A DNA stretch of 64,000 nt, taken from positions 1 to 64,000 of the forward strand of contig JBFWMG010000003.1 of assembly GCA_050251715.1 (NCBI GenBank). Direction: 5' to 3'. Under the pieces are notes generated by a model. It worked only from the letters and a program-made list of their open reading frames with translations, searched no databases and was not told the DNA's origin. The position numbers and the translations under genes are program-made. Shown in pieces: positions 52,798 through 60,139 of this stretch; position 1 is the first letter of the stretch; the number at the start of each line of letters is the position of its first letter. The stretch comes from JBFWMG01 sp050251715 (GTDB taxonomy: Bacteria > Desulfobacterota > Desulfovibrionia > Desulfovibrionales > Desulfovibrionaceae).

Positions 52798-53132
52798 ATG
52801 ATCACGATTCCTTCCAGGGTGATGGACTGCCCGTCGGGCAGGTACTCGCCGTCGAGATCGAGCACCAGGCGACCAGGCTCGGCCGAAGCAACACGCACCT
52901 GCCGCAGCTTGAACCTTGGCTCCCACGTGGCCAGGGCCTCGGCCGTGGCCGCGAACACCTCGACCAGCGTGTCGCCGTTCATGGGGCGGTCGATCATCTC
53001 CGGCAGCCGGGAACCGTATTCCCGGCGCTGCACACGGGTGTTGATGCGCGTGTTCAGGATGTCGGACACGGACTGGCGAAGGTGCTCAACCCCCGACAGT
53101 TCCCGACCGGTCGCCGCGTCCATGCCGCGCAT
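52794..53132 (-). CDS. W: Baseplate protein W (gp25-like)
   Basis: This 112-residue protein matches gpW/gp25: LSGVEHLRQSVSDILNTRIN, RVQRREYGSRLPEMIDRP and a terminal GEYLPDGQSITLEGIVII. gp25-like proteins join baseplate and sheath. The ATG overlaps the stop of the small upstream gene (TGATG). Confidence 0.94.
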   Translation of the reverse strand: MRGMDAATGRELSGVEHLRQSVSDILNTRINTRVQRREYGSRLPEMIDRPMNGDTLVEVFAATAEALATWEPRFKLRQVRVASAEPGRLVLDLDGEYLPDGQSITLEGIVII

Positions 53133-53311
53133 CACGCCTCCACGATCTGGCCGGACATGACCAGGTAGCGCGCCTTGCGGGGCGTCAGCTCCAGGGGCTC
53201 TCCCGGAGCGTAGGACTTGCCATCCACGCGGGTGATCGCCCGCGCGATGTACGAGCGGGTCGCGGTATCGTTCTTCTGGGACGCTGCGGGCTGGGTCTTG
53301 GTCTTGGCCAT
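53132..53311 (-). CDS. Small phage protein (59 aa)
   Basis: A 59-residue basic frame starting MAKTKTQPAASQKNDTA, with IARAITRVDGKSYAPGEPLE and ARYLVMSGQIVEA. It has an excellent GAGGAGG ribosome site and sits between V and W. Function is unknown; short proteins of this type occur in many contractile phages. Confidence 0.8.
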   Translation of the reverse strand: MAKTKTQPAASQKNDTATRSYIARAITRVDGKSYAPGEPLELTPRKARYLVMSGQIVEA

Positions 53312-53327
53312 GATGCCTCCTCTTGGG

Positions 53328-54056
53328 TTACGCGGGTTCGCCGCTGGCCACGGCCGGGTGCGTGTGGTGTTCGAGCGAGATCCCGCCCGCCACCACGTCG
53401 CCGTCGGTCGTGATGCCGCCGCCGGTTTGGGTCAGCGGGCCGGTGATGGAAGCCCCGCCACCGTTCGCGCCGCCGCCATGCTGGATCGCGCCGTCGATCT
53501 CGATCACCGGCGCGGCCAGGGAAATTTTCGAGGGGGAGCTGATGGCCACTGCGCCCTGGGCCGCGACGGTCACGTCGCCGCCCACACTGGCGTCGAGGTC
53601 GCCGGTGATGAACACCCCGGCGTCGCCACCGGCGGTTACGGCCACGTTGCCATCTGCCACGGCCACGATGTCGCCGGGCACGTATGCGCTCAGTATGTGC
53701 TGCTCGCGGTCATACTCGATGAACGCGCCATCGGCGTACTCGACCCGGTGGATCGTGGGAACGTCGGCGATGGCCGGGTGGGCATCGCGGTACAGGCCGA
53801 AGAGCACCACGCCCTGGGCCAGCTCGCCGGAGGGCGACAGGACAACGGTCTGCTCGCCCACCTCGGGCGCCCACCAGCTGCGGTCCATGCCCGCCCGCAC
53901 GGTGAGCCACGGCAGCCAGCCGGTCACGATGTCGCCGGTGCGCACGCGCACCCGAGCGGCCGGATAGTCCGCTGCCTCCACCGTGCCGACGCGCACCACG
54001 TTGGGCAGCTTTCTTTCGAGCTCGGCCAGGCGGAACAGCAGGGCGTCCAGGCTCAC
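53328..54056 (-). CDS. V: Baseplate spike protein V
   Basis: This 242-residue protein matches P2 gpV: an OB-fold N-terminal part (RVGTVEAADYPAARVRVRTG, WWAPEVGEQTVVLSPSGEL) and a C-terminal beta-helical spike ending in LEHHTHPAV, whose His-x-His pair can bind the tip metal. It starts at GTG, overlapping the preceding stop. It punctures the outer membrane at infection. Confidence 0.94.
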   Translation of the reverse strand: MSLDALLFRLAELERKLPNVVRVGTVEAADYPAARVRVRTGDIVTGWLPWLTVRAGMDRSWWAPEVGEQTVVLSPSGELAQGVVLFGLYRDAHPAIADVPTIHRVEYADGAFIEYDREQHILSAYVPGDIVAVADGNVAVTAGGDAGVFITGDLDASVGGDVTVAAQGAVAISSPSKISLAAPVIEIDGAIQHGGGANGGGASITGPLTQTGGGITTDGDVVAGGISLEHHTHPAVASGEPA

Positions 54057-54604
54057 AGGGGGTCCTCCTCGGAGCCGGTGACCAACACGTAGTCACCTTC
54101 ATGGCCGGTCCCGATGTTCGGCGCACGGCCAACGAGGGCCTGCTTCAACGGATTCTCGGATTCAGCCCAGACGTTGGCGCCGATGCGGATGACCTGGCGC
54201 CAACTCACGGCCCACAGGGCCACGCCCGATTCCCCGGACGCGCCGAACAGGTTGTCGGCGCTGATCCGCGTCGGAGCCATGGTGTTCGCCTGCCCCCAGC
54301 GTTCCTCGGCCAGCAGCAGCACCAGGGCCTCCACGATCTCCCGCGCCTTGACGGCGGCGGGATCCGCAGCGCCCTGGGACACCACGAAGGATGCCAGCAC
54401 CAGCTCCACGTCCCGTTCGCCGGTGCCGGGGTCGCCCACCACGGACAGGCCCAGGCAGGCGCTCATCACCGCCGGGGATCGCGTGGCCACACGCTTGAGC
54501 TCGGTGGCGTCGAAACGGCCGGGGTGAGGCTTGGCCTCGCGCAGGCCCGGCACGGCGTCCTTGATCCGTCCGGAGATCGCTTCAAGCAGTTCGTTGATGG
54601 CCAC
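54053..54604 (-). CDS. Mu gp37-like (DUF1834) head-tail joining protein
   Basis: This 183-residue protein sits where Mu has gp37 and looks like that family: MAINELLEAISGRIKDAVPG-type N-terminus, RFDATELKRVATRSPAVMSA, VKAREIVEALVLLLAEE. It probably acts at the head-tail junction. It starts at GTG with an AGGAG site. The assignment is partly by position. Confidence 0.7.
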   Translation of the reverse strand: MAINELLEAISGRIKDAVPGLREAKPHPGRFDATELKRVATRSPAVMSACLGLSVVGDPGTGERDVELVLASFVVSQGAADPAAVKAREIVEALVLLLAEERWGQANTMAPTRISADNLFGASGESGVALWAVSWRQVIRIGANVWAESENPLKQALVGRAPNIGTGHEGDYVLVTGSEEDPL

Positions 54605-54613
54605 TTGTTTCTC

Positions 54614-55093
54614 CTAGGCCCGCGCCATGACGTTCTGGGTCCAGTCGTCGACCACGGCCTGCATGTCGGCCTCGTTTTCGGAGCTCAGGCCGAGGTAGGG
54701 CCGCGCCGGGATCTTCACGTGGCGGCGGCCCTTGATGGTGGAAAAATCGGCTCCGGCCTGGTGCACGGCGGCGTAGACCAGGTTCGCTCCCCAGGTCACG
54801 CCGTCCGCATGGGCGTCGAAGGTGATGTCGTCCTCGAGGTGCCCCTCGCCCATGAGCAGCGAGTGGCCGCCGTGGCGCGTGGCCGCGTAACGCGTTGACC
54901 ACTCGGGCCAGGCCGTGCCGTCCGGCGCGGTCTTCTCGGAGCGCAACCGACGCCTGGTCTGGGTCTCGCCCTCGGCGCCGATGGATTCCATCAGCGTCGG
55001 CCGGTCGGCCAACAGGAGATCGACCAGGCCCTCCAGTCGTTCGATCACGCTCTCCAGCTCGGAGGCGTTCAGGTCGATGGCCGCCCCGCTCAC
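54614..55093 (-). CDS. Virion morphogenesis protein (Mu gpG / P2 gpS family)
   Basis: This 159-residue protein matches the phage virion morphogenesis family: RPTLMESIGAEGETQTRRRL, APDGTAWPEWSTRYAATR and VYAAVHQAGADFSTIKGR, ending RPYLGLSSENEADMQAVV. gpS/gpG proteins act in tail completion or joining. GTG start overlapping the stop of the preceding gene. Confidence 0.9.
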   Translation of the reverse strand: MSGAAIDLNASELESVIERLEGLVDLLLADRPTLMESIGAEGETQTRRRLRSEKTAPDGTAWPEWSTRYAATRHGGHSLLMGEGHLEDDITFDAHADGVTWGANLVYAAVHQAGADFSTIKGRRHVKIPARPYLGLSSENEADMQAVVDDWTQNVMARA

Positions 55094-55503
55094 AGTGATC
55101 CCCTTCCAAAACGCCGGGGCGGGCCGCTTACTGTCACGACGCCGGGCGAGCTGGCGGGCTGCTCGGCAGGTGCCAGGCCGAGGCTCACCACGCCCTTGGA
55201 TATCTTCGTGAGCAAACCCACGGCGTCCTCGTACCGCTTGCGCTGTTCCTCCGTGGCCCGGTCGGCCGTGGACGCGACGCGGTAGAGCGCGATGTCCACG
55301 GCCAACCGGGTTACGACGGCAGGCACCACGGGCAGCGGGAGCACGTATTGGGCGGTCAGGTAGACGTCGATCTCCGCAGTGGCGTCGGCCAGGGCGCTGT
55401 CCAGCAGCGCCGCGTCCGGCTCACCGTCTCCGTCGAGATCCGCTGCGGTCAGCAGCGCATCGCGGCCGTAGCGATCTTCGATGTCCTGCGGAGTGGCGTA
55501 CAT
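55090..55503 (-). CDS. Mu gp36-like protein (DUF1320)
   Basis: This 137-residue protein opens MYATPQDIEDRYGRDALLTA and contains LADATAEIDVYLTAQYVLPL and RLAVDIALYRVAS, matching DUF1320, a head-tail connector family of Mu-like phages. Confidence 0.9.
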   Translation of the reverse strand: MYATPQDIEDRYGRDALLTAADLDGDGEPDAALLDSALADATAEIDVYLTAQYVLPLPVVPAVVTRLAVDIALYRVASTADRATEEQRKRYEDAVGLLTKISKGVVSLGLAPAEQPASSPGVVTVSGPPRRFGRGSL

Positions 55504-55770
55504 CTACTTGTCCTTCTTCTTGGTTTCGGCCTTGGCCTTGGGCTCGGCCTCGGTCTTGTTTTCGTCGGCCCCGGCCGGAGCCTTGGCCTTATCCGGCTCG
55601 GCATGGTCGGGTTCATCCTCGACCATCTGCACCACGAGCATGGGCTCGGCCTTCAGGATGGCGAGCTGCTTGGAGGTGAAGGCGTCATCAAGGTAGGTGG
55701 TGGCCTCGGCCGTGTGGGCGATGCCGCAGCGGCGGAAGCCGTCATGCTTGGCGGTGATGATGATGCTCAT
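55504..55770 (-). CDS. Mu gp35-like protein
   Basis: An 88-residue protein starting MSIIITAKHDGFRRCGIAHT with FTSKQLAILKAEPMLVVQMV, as in Mu gp35/HI1506-type proteins. The C-terminal 35 residues are a charged Lys/Glu/Ala tail. Its exact role is unknown; it lies between capsid and connector genes. Confidence 0.8.
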   Translation of the reverse strand: MSIIITAKHDGFRRCGIAHTAEATTYLDDAFTSKQLAILKAEPMLVVQMVEDEPDHAEPDKAKAPAGADENKTEAEPKAKAETKKKDK

Positions 55771-55782
55771 CGCTCACCTCCC

Positions 55783-56820
55783 TTAGGCGCCCGCGCCGGT
55801 GCTGCCGTAGGCCATCTGCCAGAAGGCATAGCCGCCGGCGGCGCGCGCTTCGGCGCCGAACTTGTACTCGGCCAGGTTGAACACGGCGTCGGAGCTGGTG
55901 TCGGTCTGCTGCACGAACACGGGCTTCTTGCGTTCCTGGTACACGATGGGTTTCACCGGCTTGGTGGTGTCCAGCAGGAGCCAGGCGGTGCTGGAGGTCA
56001 GATGCGCGGACATGACGACGGTCGCGGTGCCCCTGTAGGGATTGGGCTTGCCATCCTCGAGCCGCTCCGTGGTCATGAGCAGGTTGGCCATGTCCTCGAG
56101 GGCGGGCGGGACCAGCAGCACGTTGGGGGTGATGTTCATCGGCCGCCCTTCTTCGTCCTTCATCTCGCGCAGGGCGGTGCGCGCCGCGCCGTAGCTCGCC
56201 TGCGCTGCGGCCAGCGTGGCGCAGCTCAGCACGGCCACGCCCTTGTTGCTGACGCTGGCGCCCGCCACGGGATGGTCGGTGTCAAAGAAGTACTGCCCGT
56301 CGAAGCACAGAGACGCGAAGCCGTTGTCGACCAGGGCGAAGACGATCTCGTCGGGCAGCTGCTTGGCGCTGAAACCGGCCATCTGCACCTGCGGGCCATA
56401 GATGCCCAGGTTGTCGTCCTCGATGTCGTTGCGTTTGACCCCGACCGTGGCCTCCCAGTCGTCGTTGACGATGGAGTACTTGAAGGCCTCCAGAGCCTTG
56501 ATGGCCTTGGCTCCGACCCACTTGCGCATGCGGGGGAAGTTGGACAGCCAGGCGTAATCGTTCTGCTTGCCGGTGGACTGCACGAGCATGGCGATCTTGT
56601 CCCACTGGGAAGGCGCGGCATCGAACGCCTTGTGGAAGGCGGTCTTGAGGTTGACGAAGATGCTGTCGAGGGTCGACTTGTTGACCAGCAGGCCGCCGAC
56701 GGCCAGGAGCGGGAAGCTCCCCAGCCCGCCGATACCGGCCTGGGCCTCGTGAGGGGCCAGCGCGAGGGAGGCGGCCAGCAGCACCGCCCAGGCGAACAGG
56801 GTCTTGAATGCGGTTTTCAT
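55783..56820 (-). CDS. T: Major capsid protein (Mu gpT-like) with a signal-peptide-like N-terminus
   Basis: This 345-residue protein is the major head subunit: APSQWDKIAMLVQSTGKQND, YAWLSNFPRMRKWVGAKAIK, GVKRNDIEDDNLGIYGPQV and FDGQYFFDTDHPV all match Mu gpT. The first about 29 residues are unexpected: MKTAFKTLFAWAVLLAASLA followed by LAPHEAQA looks exactly like a Sec signal peptide with an AXA cleavage site. The ATG has an AAGGAG site 8 bases upstream, so this start is probably real. A normal gpT would begin near LLVNKSTLDSIF (about residue 44). Confidence 0.93.
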   Translation of the reverse strand: MKTAFKTLFAWAVLLAASLALAPHEAQAGIGGLGSFPLLAVGGLLVNKSTLDSIFVNLKTAFHKAFDAAPSQWDKIAMLVQSTGKQNDYAWLSNFPRMRKWVGAKAIKALEAFKYSIVNDDWEATVGVKRNDIEDDNLGIYGPQVQMAGFSAKQLPDEIVFALVDNGFASLCFDGQYFFDTDHPVAGASVSNKGVAVLSCATLAAAQASYGAARTALREMKDEEGRPMNITPNVLLVPPALEDMANLLMTTERLEDGKPNPYRGTATVVMSAHLTSSTAWLLLDTTKPVKPIVYQERKKPVFVQQTDTSSDAVFNLAEYKFGAEARAAGGYAFWQMAYGSTGAGA

Positions 56821-56840
56821 GAGGGTCACTCCTTAAGGGG

Positions 56841-57242
56841 TTACAGAACCCAGACGCCGTCGGATTCGACGCCGAGCACAATGCCCGCCTGGGAACGGGT
56901 GCTGGTGCCGCTGGTCGCGGCCACGGTCTGATCGTCCACGATGTAGCAGGCCTTGCCCAGGGAAGCCTGGGTCACGGCGTCGGTGCCGGAGTTCAGGAAC
57001 TTGAACGCCTTGCCGCGACGGACCAGGACGGACTTGGCGCCGTCCGCGCCGTCGGTGTTGTCCACCTGTTCCTCGGCGCGGCCGAGGTAGGTGAGCGTGG
57101 TGGCCGTGCTGCCGGGTTCGGCGTAGCCCGTGGCGTTGGCCACCACGAGGGCCCCGGCGTAAATCTTGGCGTCGGCCGCCACAGGGGCGGAGATGATCTC
57201 GGCGTCCTTGTAGGGGGTGTTGCGGTCTTTGGAGAGGGCCAT
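56841..57242 (-). CDS. Putative head decoration protein
   Basis: This 133-residue protein starts MALSKDRNTPYKDAEIISAP and contains KIYAGALVVANATGYAEPGS and a Gly/Ser/Thr-rich beta C-terminus ending VLGVESDGVWVL. It resembles DUF2190-like capsid decoration proteins and lies between the protease/scaffold and capsid genes, a normal place for one. A good ribosome site precedes the ATG. Confidence 0.7.
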   Translation of the reverse strand: MALSKDRNTPYKDAEIISAPVAADAKIYAGALVVANATGYAEPGSTATTLTYLGRAEEQVDNTDGADGAKSVLVRRGKAFKFLNSGTDAVTQASLGKACYIVDDQTVAATSGTSTRSQAGIVLGVESDGVWVL

Positions 57243-57251
57243 GGTTCCTCC

Positions 57252-57836
57252 TTACTTGGCGTACTTGGCCAGGTCTTCGGCTGTGTTGCCGAACGCGGCG
57301 GCGATGTGCGCCTGTTCGGCGTTCAGGGCTTTGGAGATGTCGCTCGGCATGGCGGGCATGACGGGATCCTGGATGACCTTGGGCGCGGACGCGGCGAACT
57401 TCTCGAAGTCTTCCAGGCCGCCTTCCTTGCGGCACATGGACAGATAGAACTCGCGACTGGCCGGGGCGATCTTGCCTTCACTCTGGGCCTTGTCCACGGC
57501 CGCGACGATCTCGGCCTCGCGGCCCTCATCCTGGATCTTCTTCAGGGCCATCTCGGCGGTGACGGCGCGGTTCTGGGCCAGCTCCAGGTCGGCGCGCGGC
57601 ACGAACTTGTTCAGGTCGACGGCCACATCAGCGGCGGCGGGCGCGCCCGGAGTCGCCAGTTCCTTGGCCTTGGCCAGGGCCTGTTCCAGGGTCGCGGTTT
57701 CCGCCACTCCCAGCGCGGTGCACAGGGCCTTGGGCACGGCGCTTGCGGGCTGCCTCATGGTGTTGATCGCCGTCAGAACATCCTCCAGCGACGCGGTTGC
57801 GGGCAGGCCAAGCGCCTGCAGCAGTCTCAAGTCCAT
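57252..57836 (-). CDS. Nested scaffold protein (Mu gpZ-like), internal start
   Basis: Within the protease gene, an in-frame ATG at 57836 has a strong GGAGG site 5 bases upstream. It would give a 194-residue protein, beginning MDLRLLQALGLPATASLEDV, made only of the scaffold half. Mu makes its scaffold gpZ from the same kind of internal start in gene I. Confidence 0.7.
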   Translation of the reverse strand: MDLRLLQALGLPATASLEDVLTAINTMRQPASAVPKALCTALGVAETATLEQALAKAKELATPGAPAAADVAVDLNKFVPRADLELAQNRAVTAEMALKKIQDEGREAEIVAAVDKAQSEGKIAPASREFYLSMCRKEGGLEDFEKFAASAPKVIQDPVMPAMPSDISKALNAEQAHIAAAFGNTAEDLAKYAK

Positions 57837-58373
57837 CGGTTCCTCCATGGGGGGTTGATGCGCACTGCGGTTCAGCGCCGCCAGGCGCAGGTTCGGTTTG
57901 TTGGTGAGCGCGGCGCTCGCCAGCGAGACGATTTGGCCGGATGCCTTCAGCCAGAAAAACACTGGGCTGAGATACCGGTACTCCCGCCGGGCGACTTGCT
58001 CGGCGCCGCGAGGAGTCCACTCTACGCGCCCCCACAGGGCGCCTTCCCGCACCTCCAACGCGGTGATCCATCCCGCCGCCGGAGCTTCCCCGCCGCCGGG
58101 TGCTGCCAGTTCCGTCGCGTGCTCCCAGTCGATGGGGGCGTCCATGCCCGCAGCCTGAAACGCGGCGATGAGCTGGTCCGGATTGTCGAGCCGCCAGGCC
58201 CGGCCGTCACGGCCGTTTACGGCGCCCACCGGAATGAGCTGAACCCATTCAGGTGCGCCGCCAGTCGCGGGCAACTCGACGTTGAGGGCCACGTACTGGC
58301 CAGCCTGGGACGCCTGCTGGGCGGCGATGGTGTTGAGGGCGGTACACATGGGGGGACACGTAGCACGGTGCAT
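57252..58373 (-). CDS. Mu gpI-like capsid maturation protease with C-terminal scaffold
   Basis: This 373-residue protein matches the Mu-like prophage I family. The N-terminal protease part has WVQLIPVGAVNGRDGRAWRL, DAPIDWEHATELAAPGGGEA and RREYRYLSPVFFWLK. The C-terminal half (from about residue 180) is helical and charged like a scaffold. AGAGGTG precedes the ATG. An internal start yields the scaffold alone (next entry). Confidence 0.92.
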   Translation of the reverse strand: MHRATCPPMCTALNTIAAQQASQAGQYVALNVELPATGGAPEWVQLIPVGAVNGRDGRAWRLDNPDQLIAAFQAAGMDAPIDWEHATELAAPGGGEAPAAGWITALEVREGALWGRVEWTPRGAEQVARREYRYLSPVFFWLKASGQIVSLASAALTNKPNLRLAALNRSAHQPPMEEPMDLRLLQALGLPATASLEDVLTAINTMRQPASAVPKALCTALGVAETATLEQALAKAKELATPGAPAAADVAVDLNKFVPRADLELAQNRAVTAEMALKKIQDEGREAEIVAAVDKAQSEGKIAPASREFYLSMCRKEGGLEDFEKFAASAPKVIQDPVMPAMPSDISKALNAEQAHIAAAFGNTAEDLAKYAK

Positions 58374-58385
58374 GAATCACCTCTT

Positions 58386-58649
58386 CTAACGGCCGTTACT
58401 ATTTTCGTCGGGGTTGCGTGGGATGAGACAGATGCCGATCCCAAACACGACCGGGCCAAGCACCAAGTCAACGAGGAGGGACCGGCTTGCCCTTTCCCGA
58501 GTGACGGTGAGCCCAAAAGGGAGATAGACTTTCTCGCCAGCACCCCTCGCCACGAAGAACCAGACCGGCGGCCAGGAGTCCCACACGGAGACGTCGCACA
58601 CGACCCCGATGGGGCCGACATGGAAGTCGCACTTCGCGCTCTTCGCCAT
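58386..58649 (-). CDS. Hypothetical phage protein (87 aa)
   Basis: An 87-residue frame starting MAKSAKCDFHVGPIGVVC with a hydrophobic C-terminal segment (LLVDLVLGPVVFGIGICLI). A GGAGAGG site precedes the ATG. It lies between the gpF and gpI genes, in the stretch where the operon is interrupted by the plus-strand signals at 58786-58965. Function unknown. Confidence 0.6.
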   Translation of the reverse strand: MAKSAKCDFHVGPIGVVCDVSVWDSWPPVWFFVARGAGEKVYLPFGLTVTRERASRSLLVDLVLGPVVFGIGICLIPRNPDENSNGR

Positions 58650-58744
58650 CACCTCTCCTCTGCTGGTTGCGACACCACGCGCCCGGCGTGTTCAAAAACG
58701 TTCATGAACGCCTCCACAGACGTTTTCTTTCCATCTCCGGGCAT
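58649..58744 (-). CDS. Possible tiny phage peptide (31 aa)
   Basis: A 31-residue frame starting MPGDGKKTSVEAFMNVFEHA whose stop overlaps the next ATG (TGATG), in keeping with the coupled genes around it. No good ribosome site is seen, so translation is uncertain. Confidence 0.3.
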   Translation of the reverse strand: MPGDGKKTSVEAFMNVFEHAGRVVSQPAEER

Positions 58745-58785
58745 CGGGTCGTCTCTGGACGTTCCGGCGCTTCTGGGGGCGAATC

Positions 58786-58814
58786 TTGACCCAATCCCTC
58801 CAACGGGCTATATT
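58786..58814 (+). promoter_or_regulatory. Plus-strand sigma-70 promoter inside the phage late operon
   Basis: TTGACC (58786-58791) and TATATT (58809-58814) with an exact 17-bp spacer. It faces against the late operon and points into the 3' end of gpF. It lies in the longest gap of the late region. Confidence 0.65.
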
Positions 58815-58820
58815 GACGAT

Positions 58821-58965
58821 GTGGACGCGACACGGTGATGAATCTCCCGGCCGTAGCACGGAGGCGACTCCGGAGCGCCATGCGGGGTTTCCGGGCACAG
58901 CCCGGACAGGGAGGCCCCGCCGTTCACATCAGCCCCGTGGCGTCAGCTGCGGGGCTTGTCTTTCC
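58821..58965 (+). ncRNA. Candidate small antisense RNA
   Basis: A transcript from the plus-strand promoter would contain a nested hairpin: outer arms 58882-58887 with 58915-58920, inner 7-bp stem 58890-58896 with 58900-58906. It could end at a terminator-like stem (58931-58937 with 58950-58956) followed by a T-rich tail. Its last about 20 bases are antisense to the end of gpF. A peptide from the GTG at 58835 (91 codons) is an alternative product. Confidence 0.4.
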
Positions 58966-60139
58966 TTCGCAGCCGCAGGATCTCGCGGTCCCGTTTTGCC
59001 TGCTGACCCGACAACCGCCTGAAGCTCGTCAGATACAATGCCCGCCCGGTGCGCGTAGCCTTGACCACGGTCACATACCCATCCTCCTCAAGGAGATGGA
59101 TCAGGCTTAGGTCGCTGTCCTGGATCCGCTCGCCTTCATCCAGGACGCGCTGGATCGCGGCGTACTCATCGATGCCGAGCTCCGGGTGTTCGGCCAGTTG
59201 TTTGGCGTGCGAGGCCGTCGAAAAGCGCACCACCCTGGTGGCCGCTCCCAGCAGCTCGCTGTCCGCTGCGGGAAGCATGGCCACGGGGTAGTCGCCGTGC
59301 GGCGCGGCGAACCACGCCTTGAAGCCGTCGCCGCCCACCAGGTTCCCCACCGCGCGCTTGGCCACGTCGGTCGGAGCGCTGTCCAGGGTGTCCGAAAGAT
59401 GCGACAGGGCCGCCGCCTCGCGGCCGACCATGCCGGGGTTGTAGTCCCAGCCCGGATCAATGCCCTCGGGCACGCCCAGGGTCTCGCCCGTGCGCGTGTT
59501 CTTCCACGCACGGTCGCGGCTGGGCGGGGCGGCCGTCTTGATGCCGCCCTGCTTTCCGAGGCGTTCGTATTCGTGGCGGGAGACTTGGCGCACACGGCAT
59601 TTACAGCCCCACCCGTTGGGCGGGTAATGGGTCCGCCACCAGGAATCGTCCACGGGCAGCAACGTTCCGGCCCAGGCGACGTGCTCCTCGCGGTGGTGTT
59701 CCGCCGGGCCCAGCTCGTACAGGAGATAGGGATGCGTGGCTTGGGTGCGCTGGATGCGCTCCCACTGCCCGGCCGCGCGGGCCGTGCGCAGGTTCGTGTC
59801 GTAGATGGTCTTGAGGCGGCGCGGGCTGCCGAGCTGCACGGCGCGCACCTCGCCCGTGAGCGGGTCCACCATTTCCTTCTTGCCCCACCAGCCCGCCTTC
59901 TGGAGCTTCGGCCCCAGCTCGGCAGAGAACTGCGCAAAGGTCTTGCCCTCGGCCAGCGCCTTGTCCACGGCCGCGCGCACGTCCTTGAGCACATCGACTT
60001 CCATGGCCTTGGCCACGGTGAACGCGCTGGAGTGCTCCTCGCGCCACACGTCGCGGTAGTCGAAGCCTGGCTTCACGCCCTTGGCCCGGAACCAGGCCAG
60101 GGCGTCCTTGGGCGGGTGCGCGCCGAACGAGATGGGCAT
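58943..60139 (-). CDS. Head morphogenesis protein gpF with C-terminal PBECR-like nuclease domain
   Basis: This 398-residue protein starts as a Mu gpF/SPP1 gp7-type minor head protein (KDALAWFRAKGVKPGFDYRD; HYPPNGWGCKCRV with His171, Cys179 and Cys181). The C-terminal about 110 residues (from about 285) read VVRFSTASHAKQLAEHPELG, DEYAAIQRVLDEGERI and GYVTVVKATRTGRALYLTSF, the pattern of the phage barnase/EndoU/colicin/RelE-like (PBECR) nuclease domains often attached to head proteins. It may be delivered with the DNA. It abuts the portal stop codon. Confidence 0.85.
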   Translation of the reverse strand: MPISFGAHPPKDALAWFRAKGVKPGFDYRDVWREEHSSAFTVAKAMEVDVLKDVRAAVDKALAEGKTFAQFSAELGPKLQKAGWWGKKEMVDPLTGEVRAVQLGSPRRLKTIYDTNLRTARAAGQWERIQRTQATHPYLLYELGPAEHHREEHVAWAGTLLPVDDSWWRTHYPPNGWGCKCRVRQVSRHEYERLGKQGGIKTAAPPSRDRAWKNTRTGETLGVPEGIDPGWDYNPGMVGREAAALSHLSDTLDSAPTDVAKRAVGNLVGGDGFKAWFAAPHGDYPVAMLPAADSELLGAATRVVRFSTASHAKQLAEHPELGIDEYAAIQRVLDEGERIQDSDLSLIHLLEEDGYVTVVKATRTGRALYLTSFRRLSGQQAKRDREILRLRRKDKPRS

